This document shows positions 54,228 through 63,191 of a stretch of DNA of 64,000 nt, piece by piece. This DNA is from Terrimonas pollutisoli (GTDB lineage Bacteria > Bacteroidota > Bacteroidia > Chitinophagales > Chitinophagaceae). The position numbers were made by a program, and so were the translations under genes. How positions within the stretch are numbered: position 1 is the stretch's first letter; each line of letters starts with the position of its first letter. The DNA is taken from the NCBI RefSeq assembly GCF_029360765.1, contig NZ_JARKNA010000003.1, positions 124,001-188,000 on the forward strand, in the 5' to 3' direction. Under the pieces are notes generated by a model. The model ran no database searches, was not told where the DNA came from, and saw only the letters and a list, made by a program, of their open reading frames with translations.

Positions 54228-54235
54228 TAACTTTG
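54228..54235 (+). promoter_or_regulatory. Bacteroidota -7 element of the PD40 gene
   Basis: TAACTTTG matches TAnnTTTG and ends 23 bases before the ATG. Confidence 0.5.
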
Positions 54236-54257
54236 CTTCGCTTCATATAAACGATCA

Positions 54258-55376
54258 ATGATGAAAAAACTTGTTTTATCTCTGGTGACTGTTTTATTGG
54301 TGGTGATGATCACTTCATTTAAAACTTCTTCCGACTCGGAACTCCGGACTCCCGGCTCCCAACTGACTTCCAACGATACTCTTCTCTATCCCGATGAAAC
54401 CCATTTTAAAAATATTCAGCAACTGACATTTGGTGGCGATAATGCCGAAGCGTATTGGAGCTATGATGGTAAGCATATTATTTTTCAACGTACCAATCCG
54501 GTAGAGGGAATTAACTGCGACCAGATCTTTATTGGCAAAGTACCGGCACCGGGTGAAAAGTTTACTTATAAAATGGTGAGCACCGGCAAGGGTAGAACCA
54601 CCTGTCCTTATTTTACCAAAGACGGAAAACATATTATTTATGCATCCACCCACCTCGGTAGCGACGATTGCCCGCCTGTTCCCGATCGGAAAAAATATGG
54701 CAATAAATATATCTGGCCTCTTTATGACAGCTATGATATTTTTATGGCCGACCTGGATGGAAAAATTGTAAAACAATTGACCAAAGCAAAAGGGTATGAT
54801 GCAGAGCCTACATTGAGTCCCGATGGAAAGAAGATGATCTACACCAGTAATAAAGATGGCGATATTGATCTTTATATCATGGATCTGAAAACAGGAAAAG
54901 AAAAGCGGGTTACCAATACACCGGGCTATGATGGCGGTGCGTGGTTTAGTCCTGATGGTAAAAAAATTATCTGGCGGGCATCAAGACCTAAAACAGATGC
55001 GGAGATAAAAGAATACAAAGAGCTGCTGGCGGAAAATATGGTGGCGCCGACTAATATGGAAGTGTTTGTTGCTAATGCGGATGGATCGAATGTAAAACAG
55101 GTAACGAGTTTCGGCCAGGCCAACTGGGCGCCTACCTATATGCCCGATAGCAAGCGCATCATCTTTGCCTCCAATCATGAATACAAAAGAGGCTTTCCTT
55201 TTAATCTCTATACGATTAACGAGGACGGAACAGGATTGAATAAGGTGAGCCGTGACAAAGGCTTTGATGCGTTCCCGATGTTTTCACCCGATGGTAAAAA
55301 AATTATCTTTAGCAGCAACCGCAACAATGGCGGCACCAGGGATACCAATGTTTTTATTGGAGATTGGGTGGAATAG
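54258..55376 (+). CDS. secreted PD40/TolB-like beta-propeller protein
   Basis: 372 residues with an N-terminal signal-like helix. At least five PD40 blades are visible, each with a SPDGKK or TKDGKH-type turn followed by a hydrophobic I-I/F-x strand (SYDGKHIIFQR, SPDGKKMIYTS, SPDGKKIIWRA, SPDGKKIIFSS). These fold as a TolB-like six-bladed propeller. Residues 25-45 include SELRTPGSQLTSND, poor in normal signal or domain features and similar to low-complexity repeats near 56045. Likely periplasmic. It is divergent from the TPR lipoprotein gene. Confidence 0.9.
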   Translation: MMKKLVLSLVTVLLVVMITSFKTSSDSELRTPGSQLTSNDTLLYPDETHFKNIQQLTFGGDNAEAYWSYDGKHIIFQRTNPVEGINCDQIFIGKVPAPGEKFTYKMVSTGKGRTTCPYFTKDGKHIIYASTHLGSDDCPPVPDRKKYGNKYIWPLYDSYDIFMADLDGKIVKQLTKAKGYDAEPTLSPDGKKMIYTSNKDGDIDLYIMDLKTGKEKRVTNTPGYDGGAWFSPDGKKIIWRASRPKTDAEIKEYKELLAENMVAPTNMEVFVANADGSNVKQVTSFGQANWAPTYMPDSKRIIFASNHEYKRGFPFNLYTINEDGTGLNKVSRDKGFDAFPMFSPDGKKIIFSSNRNNGGTRDTNVFIGDWVE

Positions 55377-55520
55377 TGAGAAAGTGAAAAGTGAAAGGTG
55401 AGAAGTGAAAAGTGTACTTCGGCAGGCTCAGGATGACAAGTGAAAAGGGAAAAGTCAAAAGTGAATAGTGAAAACTGAAATGCCGGCTGACATCGTCGAC
55501 ATCAGATGTTCGAGGTTAAC
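55377..55520 (+). repeat. GTGAAAA-type microsatellite with an embedded dispersed repeat
   Basis: Degenerate tandem repeats of AGTGAAA or GTGAAAAG fill the region. They are interrupted at about 55416-55438 by ACTTCGGCAGGCTCAGGATG, a short sequence I recall as a repeat in many bacterial genomes. Confidence 0.7.
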
Positions 55521-55571
55521 CTGATTGCCCTAACTTCGAAGCTCAAATATTCAATCTAAAACCAATTGTTT

Positions 55572-56042
55572 ATGGATACAGGGTTAGTTCATTTACATAA
55601 TATTCTTCGCTGGGTTATTCTTATTCTGTTAGTGATTTCCATTTTCAAAGCATTTTCAGGCTGGCAGCAAAAAAAGACATTTTCGCCGGGTGATAAAAAA
55701 GTGTGGTTGTTTACGATGATCGCGGGACATATCACTTTATTGATCGGGTTGTATCAGTGGCTGTGGGGAAGATATGGCATGCTGGTAGTATCTCCACCTG
55801 AAGGAGTAAGTGTGATGAAGGATAAATTTTTCCGCTTTTTTTGGGTAGAGCATCCTGTATTTATGATCCTCGCCATTACTATGATCACATTGGGACATGG
55901 TATGGCGAAGAAGGCCGTTGCCGATGAGGTGAAATATAAAAGAGCATTCTGGTTTTTTATCATTGCCTTATTGATGATCCTGGTAGCAGTTCCCTGGCCA
56001 TTCAGGGTGGGCATTGGAAGGCCATGGTTCCCGGGCATGTAA
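55572..56042 (+). CDS. four-helix membrane protein, possibly b-type cytochrome-like
   Basis: 156 residues from the ATG at MDTGLVHLHN (the upstream in-frame TTG adds two residues). Four hydrophobic helices are predicted. A His lies in or near each: HLHNILRWVIL, AGHITLLIGLYQW, VEHPVFMILAITM and TLGHGMAKK, a pattern consistent with heme b ligation in the membrane. Other Bacteroidota copies are annotated as cytochrome b-like. Heme binding is inferred from the His placement only. Confidence 0.78.
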   Translation: MDTGLVHLHNILRWVILILLVISIFKAFSGWQQKKTFSPGDKKVWLFTMIAGHITLLIGLYQWLWGRYGMLVVSPPEGVSVMKDKFFRFFWVEHPVFMILAITMITLGHGMAKKAVADEVKYKRAFWFFIIALLMILVAVPWPFRVGIGRPWFPGM

Positions 56043-56127
56043 GCCAGAAGTCGGAAGCCCGGGATCGGAGGTCAGATGTTCTATGCTGAGTTTACGTTCC
56101 TACTTCAGACATCCGACCTCAGGCATC

Positions 56128-56556
56128 TTACTTACTCATTTTTGAAAAAATCTTACTGACGATCTTCCACTCGCCATCGATCTTCAGCATATTCATGTAG
56201 TCGTAAAGAATCACATCTCCTGACTCGATCCTGATTTTTCCGTTAGCGGCATTGCCTTCAATATTCAGGGCCACGATCTCTATTTTTCTTTCCGATTTAT
56301 TGGTATTGGCTTTTACCCTTGCAATGAAATCGGCAATAGGTACATCTTTAAACTCATTGGTTTTTGCGTCGATGTATTTCATGGTGGCACTGGGATGAAA
56401 GGCTTTTTCCATCCGGTTGCCGTCACCGCTCATGTAGTTTTCAAGACAGGCCCTCACGGCTGCTTCTTCGACTGTTTTGTCTTGAGCTATACTGGCAACA
56501 GATAACATAAGCGACAGGATTGCTAAAACGCAGATCTTTATGTTTGTTGATTTCAT
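56128..56556 (-). CDS. NTF2-like (Lumazine_bd_2-type) secreted protein
   Basis: 142 residues with a signal peptide ending in SIAQ. The domain of about 115 residues has AVRACLENYMSGDGNRMEKAF, FHPSATMKYID, IPIADFIARVK-like helical stretches and a closing DYMNMLKIDGEWKIVSKIF, the pattern of the putative lumazine-binding branch of the NTF2 fold. The family has no proven ligand or activity. It is 123 bases downstream of the aminotransferase gene, but a terminator lies between, so it is probably transcribed separately. Confidence 0.85.
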   Translation of the reverse strand: MKSTNIKICVLAILSLMLSVASIAQDKTVEEAAVRACLENYMSGDGNRMEKAFHPSATMKYIDAKTNEFKDVPIADFIARVKANTNKSERKIEIVALNIEGNAANGKIRIESGDVILYDYMNMLKIDGEWKIVSKIFSKMSK

Positions 56557-56578
56557 GGCGTGTAGTTTTTAATATGTA

Positions 56579-56607
56579 CAAAAAAAGTTCCTGAATATAT
56601 CAGGAAC
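56579..56607 (-). terminator. terminator of the aminotransferase gene
   Basis: On the minus strand, GTTCCTGA pairs perfectly with TCAGGAAC around a 5-base loop, followed by a run of seven or more T. Confidence 0.85.
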
Positions 56608-56678
56608 CTTTGAAGTAAAAATATTAATAGTTGACCGGCGTGATATTACCTACACGAACGGCAGGAAGATGCTTTAAA

Positions 56679-57776
56679 TTATGCCGTCAACGCATCGGCT
56701 ACCTTTTGCATTTCTTCCTTTGTGCCTACACTTAGCCGAAGCCATTTAGTTCCTTCTTCGAACGTACGGGCACCGATGATCTGTTGTGATTCCAGTAATG
56801 TCTTTACATCTTTACCATATGTAGAGGAATCAAAATAAACAAAGCTGGTATGAGAAGGGATATAACGCATTCCTGATTTATCCAATGCGCCATAAAACAC
56901 TTCCCTCGCTTTTTGATTTTCTTTTTTACAGAAACTAGTGAACTCTTTATCATCCAATGACGCTATAGCGCCAGCCAGTGCTACTGCGCTGGCTCCGGCA
57001 TTGGGCCAGGGCTGCAGCTCATTCAATTTTTTAATCGTTTGCGGATGCGCCAATGCAAAACCAACCCTGGCGCCTGCCATGCCATATATTTTAGAGAATG
57101 TTTTTGCTATGATGAGATTCGGATAATCGGTTATCAGTTTAGCCATTGAGGGTTCATCGCTAAATTCAGTATAAGCTTCATCCAGCAGGATGATACACTT
57201 TAGTGCGATGTCTTTAATAAACGTTTCTAGTTCGGCGGCAGGTAATACCGTTCCGGTAGGATTATTGGGATTACAGATGTAGACCATTTTGGTATCAGCG
57301 TCCATGGCATCTTTCATTCTTTGCAGGTCAGTCATCTTAGCCGGGGTAAGAGGAACCAGTTTGATGGGAAGCCCCGTTTTTTTTGCAGCAGGCATCCACA
57401 AACGAAAAGTAGGATCGGGGGCAACCGCATTACCTTTTTGCAATGCGGCTAATAACGAAACAACTCCCAGCAACTCAGATGAACCTGCTCCCATGGTCAC
57501 ATGATCCATGGAAAGATTATATAGGGCACCAATCTTTTCTCTCAATTTGGAGGTTGTATCCCATGGATACCTGTTAGAAGTTTTCACTGCCTCCATCATT
57601 GCCTTTTTTGTCATTGGAGATGGGCCATGTGGATTTTCGTTTGAACTTAATTTGATAAAATCAGTAAAGCCCGCAGTGGCTATGATCCTTTCTGTTTCGC
57701 GGGAAAACAGATCCTTGCTTAACGTAAAAGCAGCGACAGCAAGAGCACTTTGCCTGAGTAATTCACGACGATGCAT
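56679..57776 (-). CDS. exported class I/II PLP-dependent aminotransferase (HisC-like)
   Basis: 365 residues. The N-terminus is a twin-arginine-like signal (HRRELLRQSALAVAAF), suggesting export in folded form. The fold I aminotransferase body shows SSNENPHGPS near the start, CNPNNPTGTVLP for cofactor positioning, LLDEAYTEF with the PLP-ring Asp, and IIAKTFSKIYGMAG with the Schiff-base Lys. It resembles histidinol-phosphate aminotransferase, but a Tat signal and the absence of other his genes argue against a role in histidine synthesis. It ends at a clear terminator. Confidence 0.92.
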   Translation of the reverse strand: MHRRELLRQSALAVAAFTLSKDLFSRETERIIATAGFTDFIKLSSNENPHGPSPMTKKAMMEAVKTSNRYPWDTTSKLREKIGALYNLSMDHVTMGAGSSELLGVVSLLAALQKGNAVAPDPTFRLWMPAAKKTGLPIKLVPLTPAKMTDLQRMKDAMDADTKMVYICNPNNPTGTVLPAAELETFIKDIALKCIILLDEAYTEFSDEPSMAKLITDYPNLIIAKTFSKIYGMAGARVGFALAHPQTIKKLNELQPWPNAGASAVALAGAIASLDDKEFTSFCKKENQKAREVFYGALDKSGMRYIPSHTSFVYFDSSTYGKDVKTLLESQQIIGARTFEEGTKWLRLSVGTKEEMQKVADALTA

Positions 57777-58009
57777 ATAAAAAGTTTATTGCGTTAAGGT
57801 ACGACAAACTCATTATCAAATATCAGCGTCGAAAACAGTGCTGGGTTTCCCGTAAAGGGATAATATTGGCTAATTCTTGTTTTGAGATGCTAAAAAATTA
57901 TTAGGTTGGATATCTTTAATCGGAAAGATAGTACGACACTTTTTGATACCACGGTAAACCTTAGTAGAAAAGCCAGCACATCAATGACTCAACCTTATTA
58001 CCTTATTGT

Positions 58010-58290
58010 ATGAAAATAGAATATAACAATTTATACATCCGTTTTATATTTTCGACACTGCATCGTTTGCCTCTTATTGCCGAAAAAACCGGGAAAGAAT
58101 TGAAAAATATAGTACAGGCATTGTGAACTATAACGTTTAACATTCGTATGGATATATGCCAATCCGGACATACACATTTTCTTGTATCCCATTCTCAAAA
58201 GTATCAGAAGAAAGCCGGTCATCGTAAAGCGAGTTTTGCAAAATTATCCGGGGAGAGTTTATCATGCTTTACCAAAAGATCCTTCAGCTT
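58010..58290 (+). pseudogene. IS200/IS605-family Y1 transposase remnant
   Basis: From an ATG at 58010 the frame reads EYNNLYIRFIFSTLHRLPLI and AEKTGKELKNIVQAL, then stops at 58124. In the next frame TGIVNYNV follows, then IYANPD in a third, and GHTHFLVSHS (the HUH His pair) in another. Together these match the first half of TnpA of IS200-like elements (typical run: THFVFTT, IAEK, YITGIVN, YANPDHTHFLVS). At least three frameshifts are present and the C-terminal Tyr region is not seen. A dead element without clear ends. Confidence 0.75.
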
Positions 58291-58468
58291 TTCGGGAAAT
58301 TAAAATGGGGTAATAAGGTTAAGGGCTCAATCGATCGGATTTCTACTAAGGTTAAAGTATAAGAGTCTAAAAGTTACCAGGGAAATTAAATAAGGTTTGA
58401 CGATGGTCACAGCTCAAACCACTTACAGCACCTAAAAATGAGAATTAGCGGTAATATCGGATTAATAA

Positions 58469-58774
58469 CTACCTGAGATCATAGGCGTCGCAATGCATGA
58501 CGGTCGGTTCAAACTCCAGCAGGTATTTTTTATCTGCTTCGTAATATTTTGCTTTGGCCACATCGTCCCCGGCGAATGCCTTGATGCTTTCCCAATTGAC
58601 CCACCAGGAAACAGTGTACACATGTGTGATATCACCTTCTTCCCGCTGCCAAACCTGTGCACCAAGATTTCCTTTTACCGATTGATAATCGGTGATGCCG
58701 GTCCTGATAACAAACTCACGGTATTCCTTTGCATCGCTTGTTTTTGTGCGGCCGTGCCAGATGCGTACGATCAT
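58469..58774 (-). CDS. antibiotic-biosynthesis-monooxygenase-like small protein
   Basis: 101 residues. It starts with MIVRIWHGRTK and has TDYQSVKGNLGAQVWQREEG and VYTVSWWVNWESIKAFAGDD, which fits the dimeric alpha+beta barrel (ABM/DUF3291-like) fold. Such proteins are heme-degrading or quinol-oxidising in some cases, but here no residues prove activity. It is single. The longer region to its left holds the transposase remnant. Confidence 0.82.
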   Translation of the reverse strand: MIVRIWHGRTKTSDAKEYREFVIRTGITDYQSVKGNLGAQVWQREEGDITHVYTVSWWVNWESIKAFAGDDVAKAKYYEADKKYLLEFEPTVMHCDAYDLR

Positions 58775-59024
58775 AAAACTTAGATTTTATTTACTTTTTG
58801 ATGCAATCCTTCGTCTTCGTTCAGGAGTAACAAAAAAATCAAGGCTGCAGAAAAATGGCTAAAATTTATTTCATTTCGCTATCGAAAACGAATCTGAAGC
58901 CAAGCTTCATAATCCTGATTTAAATATCCTGCGCATCTTCTTTGCAATAAAGCCGGGCAGCGGTTTCGTTTTAACGCTACATTTCATAAATTTTTTAACG
59001 CTATTTTTCTGACCCGTTTCAAAT

Positions 59025-59957
59025 TCAGGTTGCCGATAGTTTGGGTTTACTGACTACTTTGTATTTAGGTAAATTCACCAGCCACACACCCAGCAATATC
59101 AATAATAACGACACCCGTTGTATTGGGGTAACTTCTTCACCGGCGATCAATGCACCCAATAAAACAGCGACGACAGGATTTACATATACATAGCTGCTGA
59201 CCTGGGCCGCCGTTTTTACTTTTAACAACCACAGGTAACATAAATAAGCAATCAATGATCCGGCAATGACCAGGTACAGTAATGCCAGCCATGCATTCAT
59301 GCTGACAGTTGCAAAACTAAAGTTCCGTGACTCGCCGGTAAAAATGCTGATCAAAAAACTAACTGCACCTGCCACTAAAAGTTGTACGGTTGCATTTACC
59401 AGCAATGAATCGCCGGTCGGTTTGTATTTGGAATACAACGATCCTGTTGTCCAGGCGATACCGCCCAATATGATCACCAGTATTCCCAATAAGGATTTTC
59501 CTGAATAAATAGTTAGCGTGGTACCTGAAGTATTAAAAAATAGTAGCAATAGCACGCCGGCAAAACCCAACAGCAGGCCGGGAATAATTGATTTATTAGA
59601 AAAATAAAAGGGCCACTGTTTTTTGTCGAGTAAAATAAACCAAAAAGGTACGGTTGTGACAATAACCGCTGCAAGGCCGCTGGGAATATATTGTTCTGAC
59701 CAGGCTACTGCACCGGTGCCACCTAGCAGCATCAGGATACCACAAAAGGAATTTTTGAGAAAGGAAGAATAGCCGGGAAGTTTCTCACCTTTCCAGGTAC
59801 AGCAGCCAAATAGCAAGATGCCAGCCGCCATAAAGCGGAGACCAGACATGAGCAGGGGCGGAATATCATGAATAGCAAACAAAATGGCGAGATAGGTAGA
59901 GCCCCAGATAATATAAATAGCCGCAAAGGCCAGCACGATTTTTAATTGGAATTTCAT
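59025..59957 (-). CDS. EamA-family (DMT superfamily) transporter
   Basis: 310 residues from the ATG at MKFQLKIVLAFAAIYI; the longer frame adds 21 polar residues before the first helix and is not used. Ten hydrophobic helices in two EamA repeats are visible, with IWGSTYLAI in the first helix and AYLCYLWLLKVKTAAQVSS, VNPVVAVLLGALIAGE in the second repeat, close to the RhaT/YedA-type exporters. Substrate unknown; likely metabolite or amino-acid export. It is divergent from the AraC regulator at 60161, a possible regulator of it. Confidence 0.92.
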   Translation of the reverse strand: MKFQLKIVLAFAAIYIIWGSTYLAILFAIHDIPPLLMSGLRFMAAGILLFGCCTWKGEKLPGYSSFLKNSFCGILMLLGGTGAVAWSEQYIPSGLAAVIVTTVPFWFILLDKKQWPFYFSNKSIIPGLLLGFAGVLLLLFFNTSGTTLTIYSGKSLLGILVIILGGIAWTTGSLYSKYKPTGDSLLVNATVQLLVAGAVSFLISIFTGESRNFSFATVSMNAWLALLYLVIAGSLIAYLCYLWLLKVKTAAQVSSYVYVNPVVAVLLGALIAGEEVTPIQRVSLLLILLGVWLVNLPKYKVVSKPKLSAT

Positions 59958-60160
59958 CTGTATATTTTTTATTTTTTTTTCGGCCAGATGGAACGCCCTA
60001 TATCCATCCTTGTGGTTCAAAAACTTTATATGGGCGTTTCATTGTTTAATTATTTCAGGTGCAAGTTCCATTCAGGGCATTGCTAACACCTGCGAAATCT
60101 TGCTATACTTCAGGATTCAACCATTCCTTAACAGCACTTGTTGTAACTTTAATTTTCAGT

Positions 60161-61036
60161 ATGCTATTGGCGGATATTCACATATTGCACCGGTCTGATT
60201 TTTACCGCATCAATGATTTCAGATGCCATTGCGATTTTTGTTCCTTGTCGGAACCTGAATATAACAGCAGCTTTTATATCAACTTTATTCGTAAAGGTTT
60301 TTTTGAATACAGGACATTCCGCCGCGAAGATGAATTGCATGTAGGCAGGATGCTTATTACCAAGCCGGGATATGAGCATGTTACCCGGCATATAGATGAC
60401 CAACCTGATATGACAACAGGTTTTGAATTCAGGGTTGATTTCTTTCGCCTGTTGCAGGACCAGTATGCAACACAAGCAGGCTGGTTTTTGAATAATAATG
60501 ATATTCATTCCCTGATGCTGCGCAGCAATGCAGAGCTGGATTACCTGCATCATCGCATCCTGCAAATGACAGCAAGCAAAGAGTTTTTTGGTTTGCAGAT
60601 AGACGAAATGGTGATGGAGTTGCTGGAAAAAGTGATGCAGATATTGGGCAATGCAAAGGAAGTACCGCCTTTACCCGATTCTTTAAAACAATTTCATTTA
60701 GGTACTCTTGAAAACGCAAAGGAATACATGCTGAAAAACTTTGGCCAGGATATTTCGTTGCAGCAACTGGCACAACATTGTTATATAAGCCCCTTTCATT
60801 TCAGCCGCATATTTAAAAGTATCATGAATGTCTCACCACATCAATATTTGGCTGAGATCAGGCTAAACCATGCCCGAGTATTATTGACTAGTACCAACGA
60901 CCCGGTTACAGATATCGCTTTTGCGTGTGGTTATAACAGTATTGAGCATTTTGCGACAGCCTATCGCCGGAGGTTCAGATCAAGCCCTACAAGCTATCGT
61001 ATCAACAAAAGTCAATTGGGTCAGCTAAATCAATGA
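60161..61036 (+). CDS. AraC-family regulator with an N-terminal Cys cluster
   Basis: 291 residues from the ATG at MLLADIHILHRSDFYR; upstream in-frame codons add non-conserved sequence. The N-terminal part (1-185) is a cupin-like ligand domain, beginning with FRCHCDFCS, three Cys in nine residues, suggestive of a metal or redox site. The C-terminal 100 residues contain two helix-turn-helix motifs (CYISPFHFSRIFKSIMN and CGYNSIEHFATAYRRRFRS). It is divergent from an EamA-type exporter. The effector is unknown. Confidence 0.9.
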   Translation: MLLADIHILHRSDFYRINDFRCHCDFCSLSEPEYNSSFYINFIRKGFFEYRTFRREDELHVGRMLITKPGYEHVTRHIDDQPDMTTGFEFRVDFFRLLQDQYATQAGWFLNNNDIHSLMLRSNAELDYLHHRILQMTASKEFFGLQIDEMVMELLEKVMQILGNAKEVPPLPDSLKQFHLGTLENAKEYMLKNFGQDISLQQLAQHCYISPFHFSRIFKSIMNVSPHQYLAEIRLNHARVLLTSTNDPVTDIAFACGYNSIEHFATAYRRRFRSSPTSYRINKSQLGQLNQ

Positions 61037-61264
61037 GATACGTAGCCGTTGATAACCTGGGTGCCTTTCCGTTTTTTATCAGGGACGAAATGCTGAAGCA
61101 ACTTTTTTGCAGAATAAGGGTAAGAGGTTATTCGAATTATTTGTTTGCCACAGATGACACAGATTTTCACAGACAGATATGTGGCAATAATGTTTTATGG
61201 AACCTCTGATCATTTTATTTGATTAACACAAACTTTAAACATGTACGTGTTTTTCGATCATTGC

Positions 61265-61590
61265 TTTCGAATAAGCCGACTCCGCTTTACTTTCTTTTTC
61301 TTGAAAAAAAGAAAGTAACAAAAAAAATTCAAGGCCAATTCTATGCAGTACATTTTCTTATGAGAAAATTTCCTCTGCAGAATTGGCCGATGGGAGCAAC
61401 ATGAAATTTGAAAAACTTACAGAAGCAAGACTTCACTGCGTGTTATGAGCAGCTGCTGGAGGCGCTTTGTTTTTCGCTTGTAGTCTTTTGAAATCTCTTG
61501 GCCACCAGGCCGGCGAAAAACAAGGCGCTGGAATATTTCCTATACCTGGGCAATTAAAGCGAAAAAAACTCAGGCAGGCCTATGGCCAAA
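61265..61590 (+). repeat. three-hairpin element, copy E
   Basis: Close sister of copy A: hairpin 1 at 61288-61317, hairpin 2 GGCCAATTCT at 61333 with AGAATTGGCC at 61379 (enclosing ATTTTCT / AGAAAAT), hairpin 3 61461-61477 with 61513-61528. The long terminal repeat of copy A is not found complete on the right side. Confidence 0.85.
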
Positions 61591-61609
61591 AACAATAAAA
61601 AATATACAC

Positions 61610-62506
61610 ATGAAAGAAATTGTTTTGATTGAAGCGCCAACAAATTTGGGATTGAAAGAACCGGCACCCGGTATTGAGCCAGGAGTAAAATTTTTTCCTG
61701 CCGCTCTTGAAAAACAAAAATTTTCTGTATTGGCTGGAATAAAAGAAAAGCTGGCAGTGATTCCGCCTGCCTACTCTATGCAACTGGATATAGAAAGTAA
61801 AATCAGGAATGCGGATGCCATAGCTGATTATAGCCAAAAGCTTGCTGAAACGGTAAAACAGGTAATCGAAAAAAATAAGATGCCATTGGTGATCGGCGGG
61901 GATTGTTCGATGATGATCGGGAATACACTCGCATTAAAACAAAAGGGTGACTACGGTTTGTTTCATCTTGATGGGCATACCGATTATATGTGGCCGGAAT
62001 TTTCACAAACAGGCGGCGCTGCAGGAATGGGGCTTGCATTGGTGGCGGGTGTGGGGCATGAGAAGCTGACAAATATTTCGGGCCTGCGACCTTATATCAA
62101 AGAGGAAAATATTTACTGTGTTGGCAACCGGGAATATGATGATGAATATGTAGCCTTATCTGTAAACAGTGGGATGCGATATATTGATTTGGCCGGCATA
62201 CGCAGTGAAGGAATTAAAAATATTGTGAACGATTTTTTGAAAATGATCCATGACAAAAAGCTGGATGGTTTCTGGATACATTTTGATGTGGATGCATTGA
62301 ATGACGAAATAATGCCTTGTGTTGATTCCCGGACGGAAGATGGACTTTGGTACAATGAATTAAAAGAAATGCTGAAACCTTTAATTCAATCCCCGCAGCT
62401 TACAGGCATGGAGATCACTATTCTCGATCCCACTCTCGACAGGGATGAAAAATATATCCCGCAGTTCACAAAAGAAATTTTGGAAGTTTTGCACAGCGCA
62501 AAGTAA
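61610..62506 (+). CDS. arginase/agmatinase-superfamily hydrolase
   Basis: 298 residues. The manganese-binding segments are visible: GGDCSMMIGNT (where family members have GGDHS), HLDGHTDY (usually DAHxD) and HFDVDALND. The replacement of His by Cys in the first motif and of Ala by Gly in the second is notable but occurs in some branches. The reaction could be arginase, agmatinase or formimidoylglutamase-like, and cannot be decided. It starts 20 bases after hairpin-element copy E, with no operon partner. Confidence 0.88.
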   Translation: MKEIVLIEAPTNLGLKEPAPGIEPGVKFFPAALEKQKFSVLAGIKEKLAVIPPAYSMQLDIESKIRNADAIADYSQKLAETVKQVIEKNKMPLVIGGDCSMMIGNTLALKQKGDYGLFHLDGHTDYMWPEFSQTGGAAGMGLALVAGVGHEKLTNISGLRPYIKEENIYCVGNREYDDEYVALSVNSGMRYIDLAGIRSEGIKNIVNDFLKMIHDKKLDGFWIHFDVDALNDEIMPCVDSRTEDGLWYNELKEMLKPLIQSPQLTGMEITILDPTLDRDEKYIPQFTKEILEVLHSAK

Positions 62507-62723
62507 TACGCTTAGTATTTCACCTGTATATAGTTTATTGTTTTCTAGTCAGCTGCCTGCGTGTCGGCACACAGATAGTCCCGCCGCAGCAAGGCCCCGT
62601 CTGATATAATGAAAATTTAATCATATACGTTTTCATGTTTGGTACCAGGTTTGCGGAATTTTATTTCCTCTTCCTCCAAGATCGCAGAAGCAATCCTAAT
62701 TTATTAATCTAAACTTGAAACAA

Positions 62724-63191
62724 ATGAGTAAGAAAAATTTTTGCCCGGAGGGTTATCATTCCGTAACGCCCGGCCTTACCATTAAAGGCGCAGATGCGGC
62801 GATAGACTGGTACAAAAATATTTTTGGCGCCAAAGAAAAAATGCGGTTGGAAAATCCTGATAAAACAATTGGCCATGCTGAGGTGGTCATTGGAGATTCA
62901 ATGATCATGCTGGCAGAAGAAAATCCTGCCTATAATAAAAGCCCACAATCAACAAATGGGAACTCCGTCAACCTGTATATTTATGTGGCAGACGTAGATG
63001 CGACAATTAATAAAGCATTGGCTAACCGGGCCAAGCTGATTATGGAGTCTATGGATATGTTTTATGGCGACCGGGTTGGCCGCATTGAAGATCCATTTGG
63101 ATATGACTGGACAGTGGCTACGCATGTAAAGGATGTTTCCGATGAGGAAATCCGCCAGGGCATGAAAGAAATGGCGGAACAACACGCCTGA
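62724..63191 (+). CDS. VOC-superfamily (glyoxalase/PhnB-like) protein
   Basis: 155 residues from the ATG at MSKKNFCPEGYHSVTPG; a TTG three codons earlier is also in frame but less likely. VOC features are VTPGLTIKGADAAIDWYKNI, FGAKEKMRLENPDK, and the second-half YGDRVGRIEDPFGYDWTVATH. The type is the short PhnB-like branch with one betaalpha-beta-beta-beta pair. Enzymatic function unknown. It ends at 63191, directly adjoining the stop of the convergent phosphodiesterase gene. Confidence 0.9.
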   Translation: MSKKNFCPEGYHSVTPGLTIKGADAAIDWYKNIFGAKEKMRLENPDKTIGHAEVVIGDSMIMLAEENPAYNKSPQSTNGNSVNLYIYVADVDATINKALANRAKLIMESMDMFYGDRVGRIEDPFGYDWTVATHVKDVSDEEIRQGMKEMAEQHA

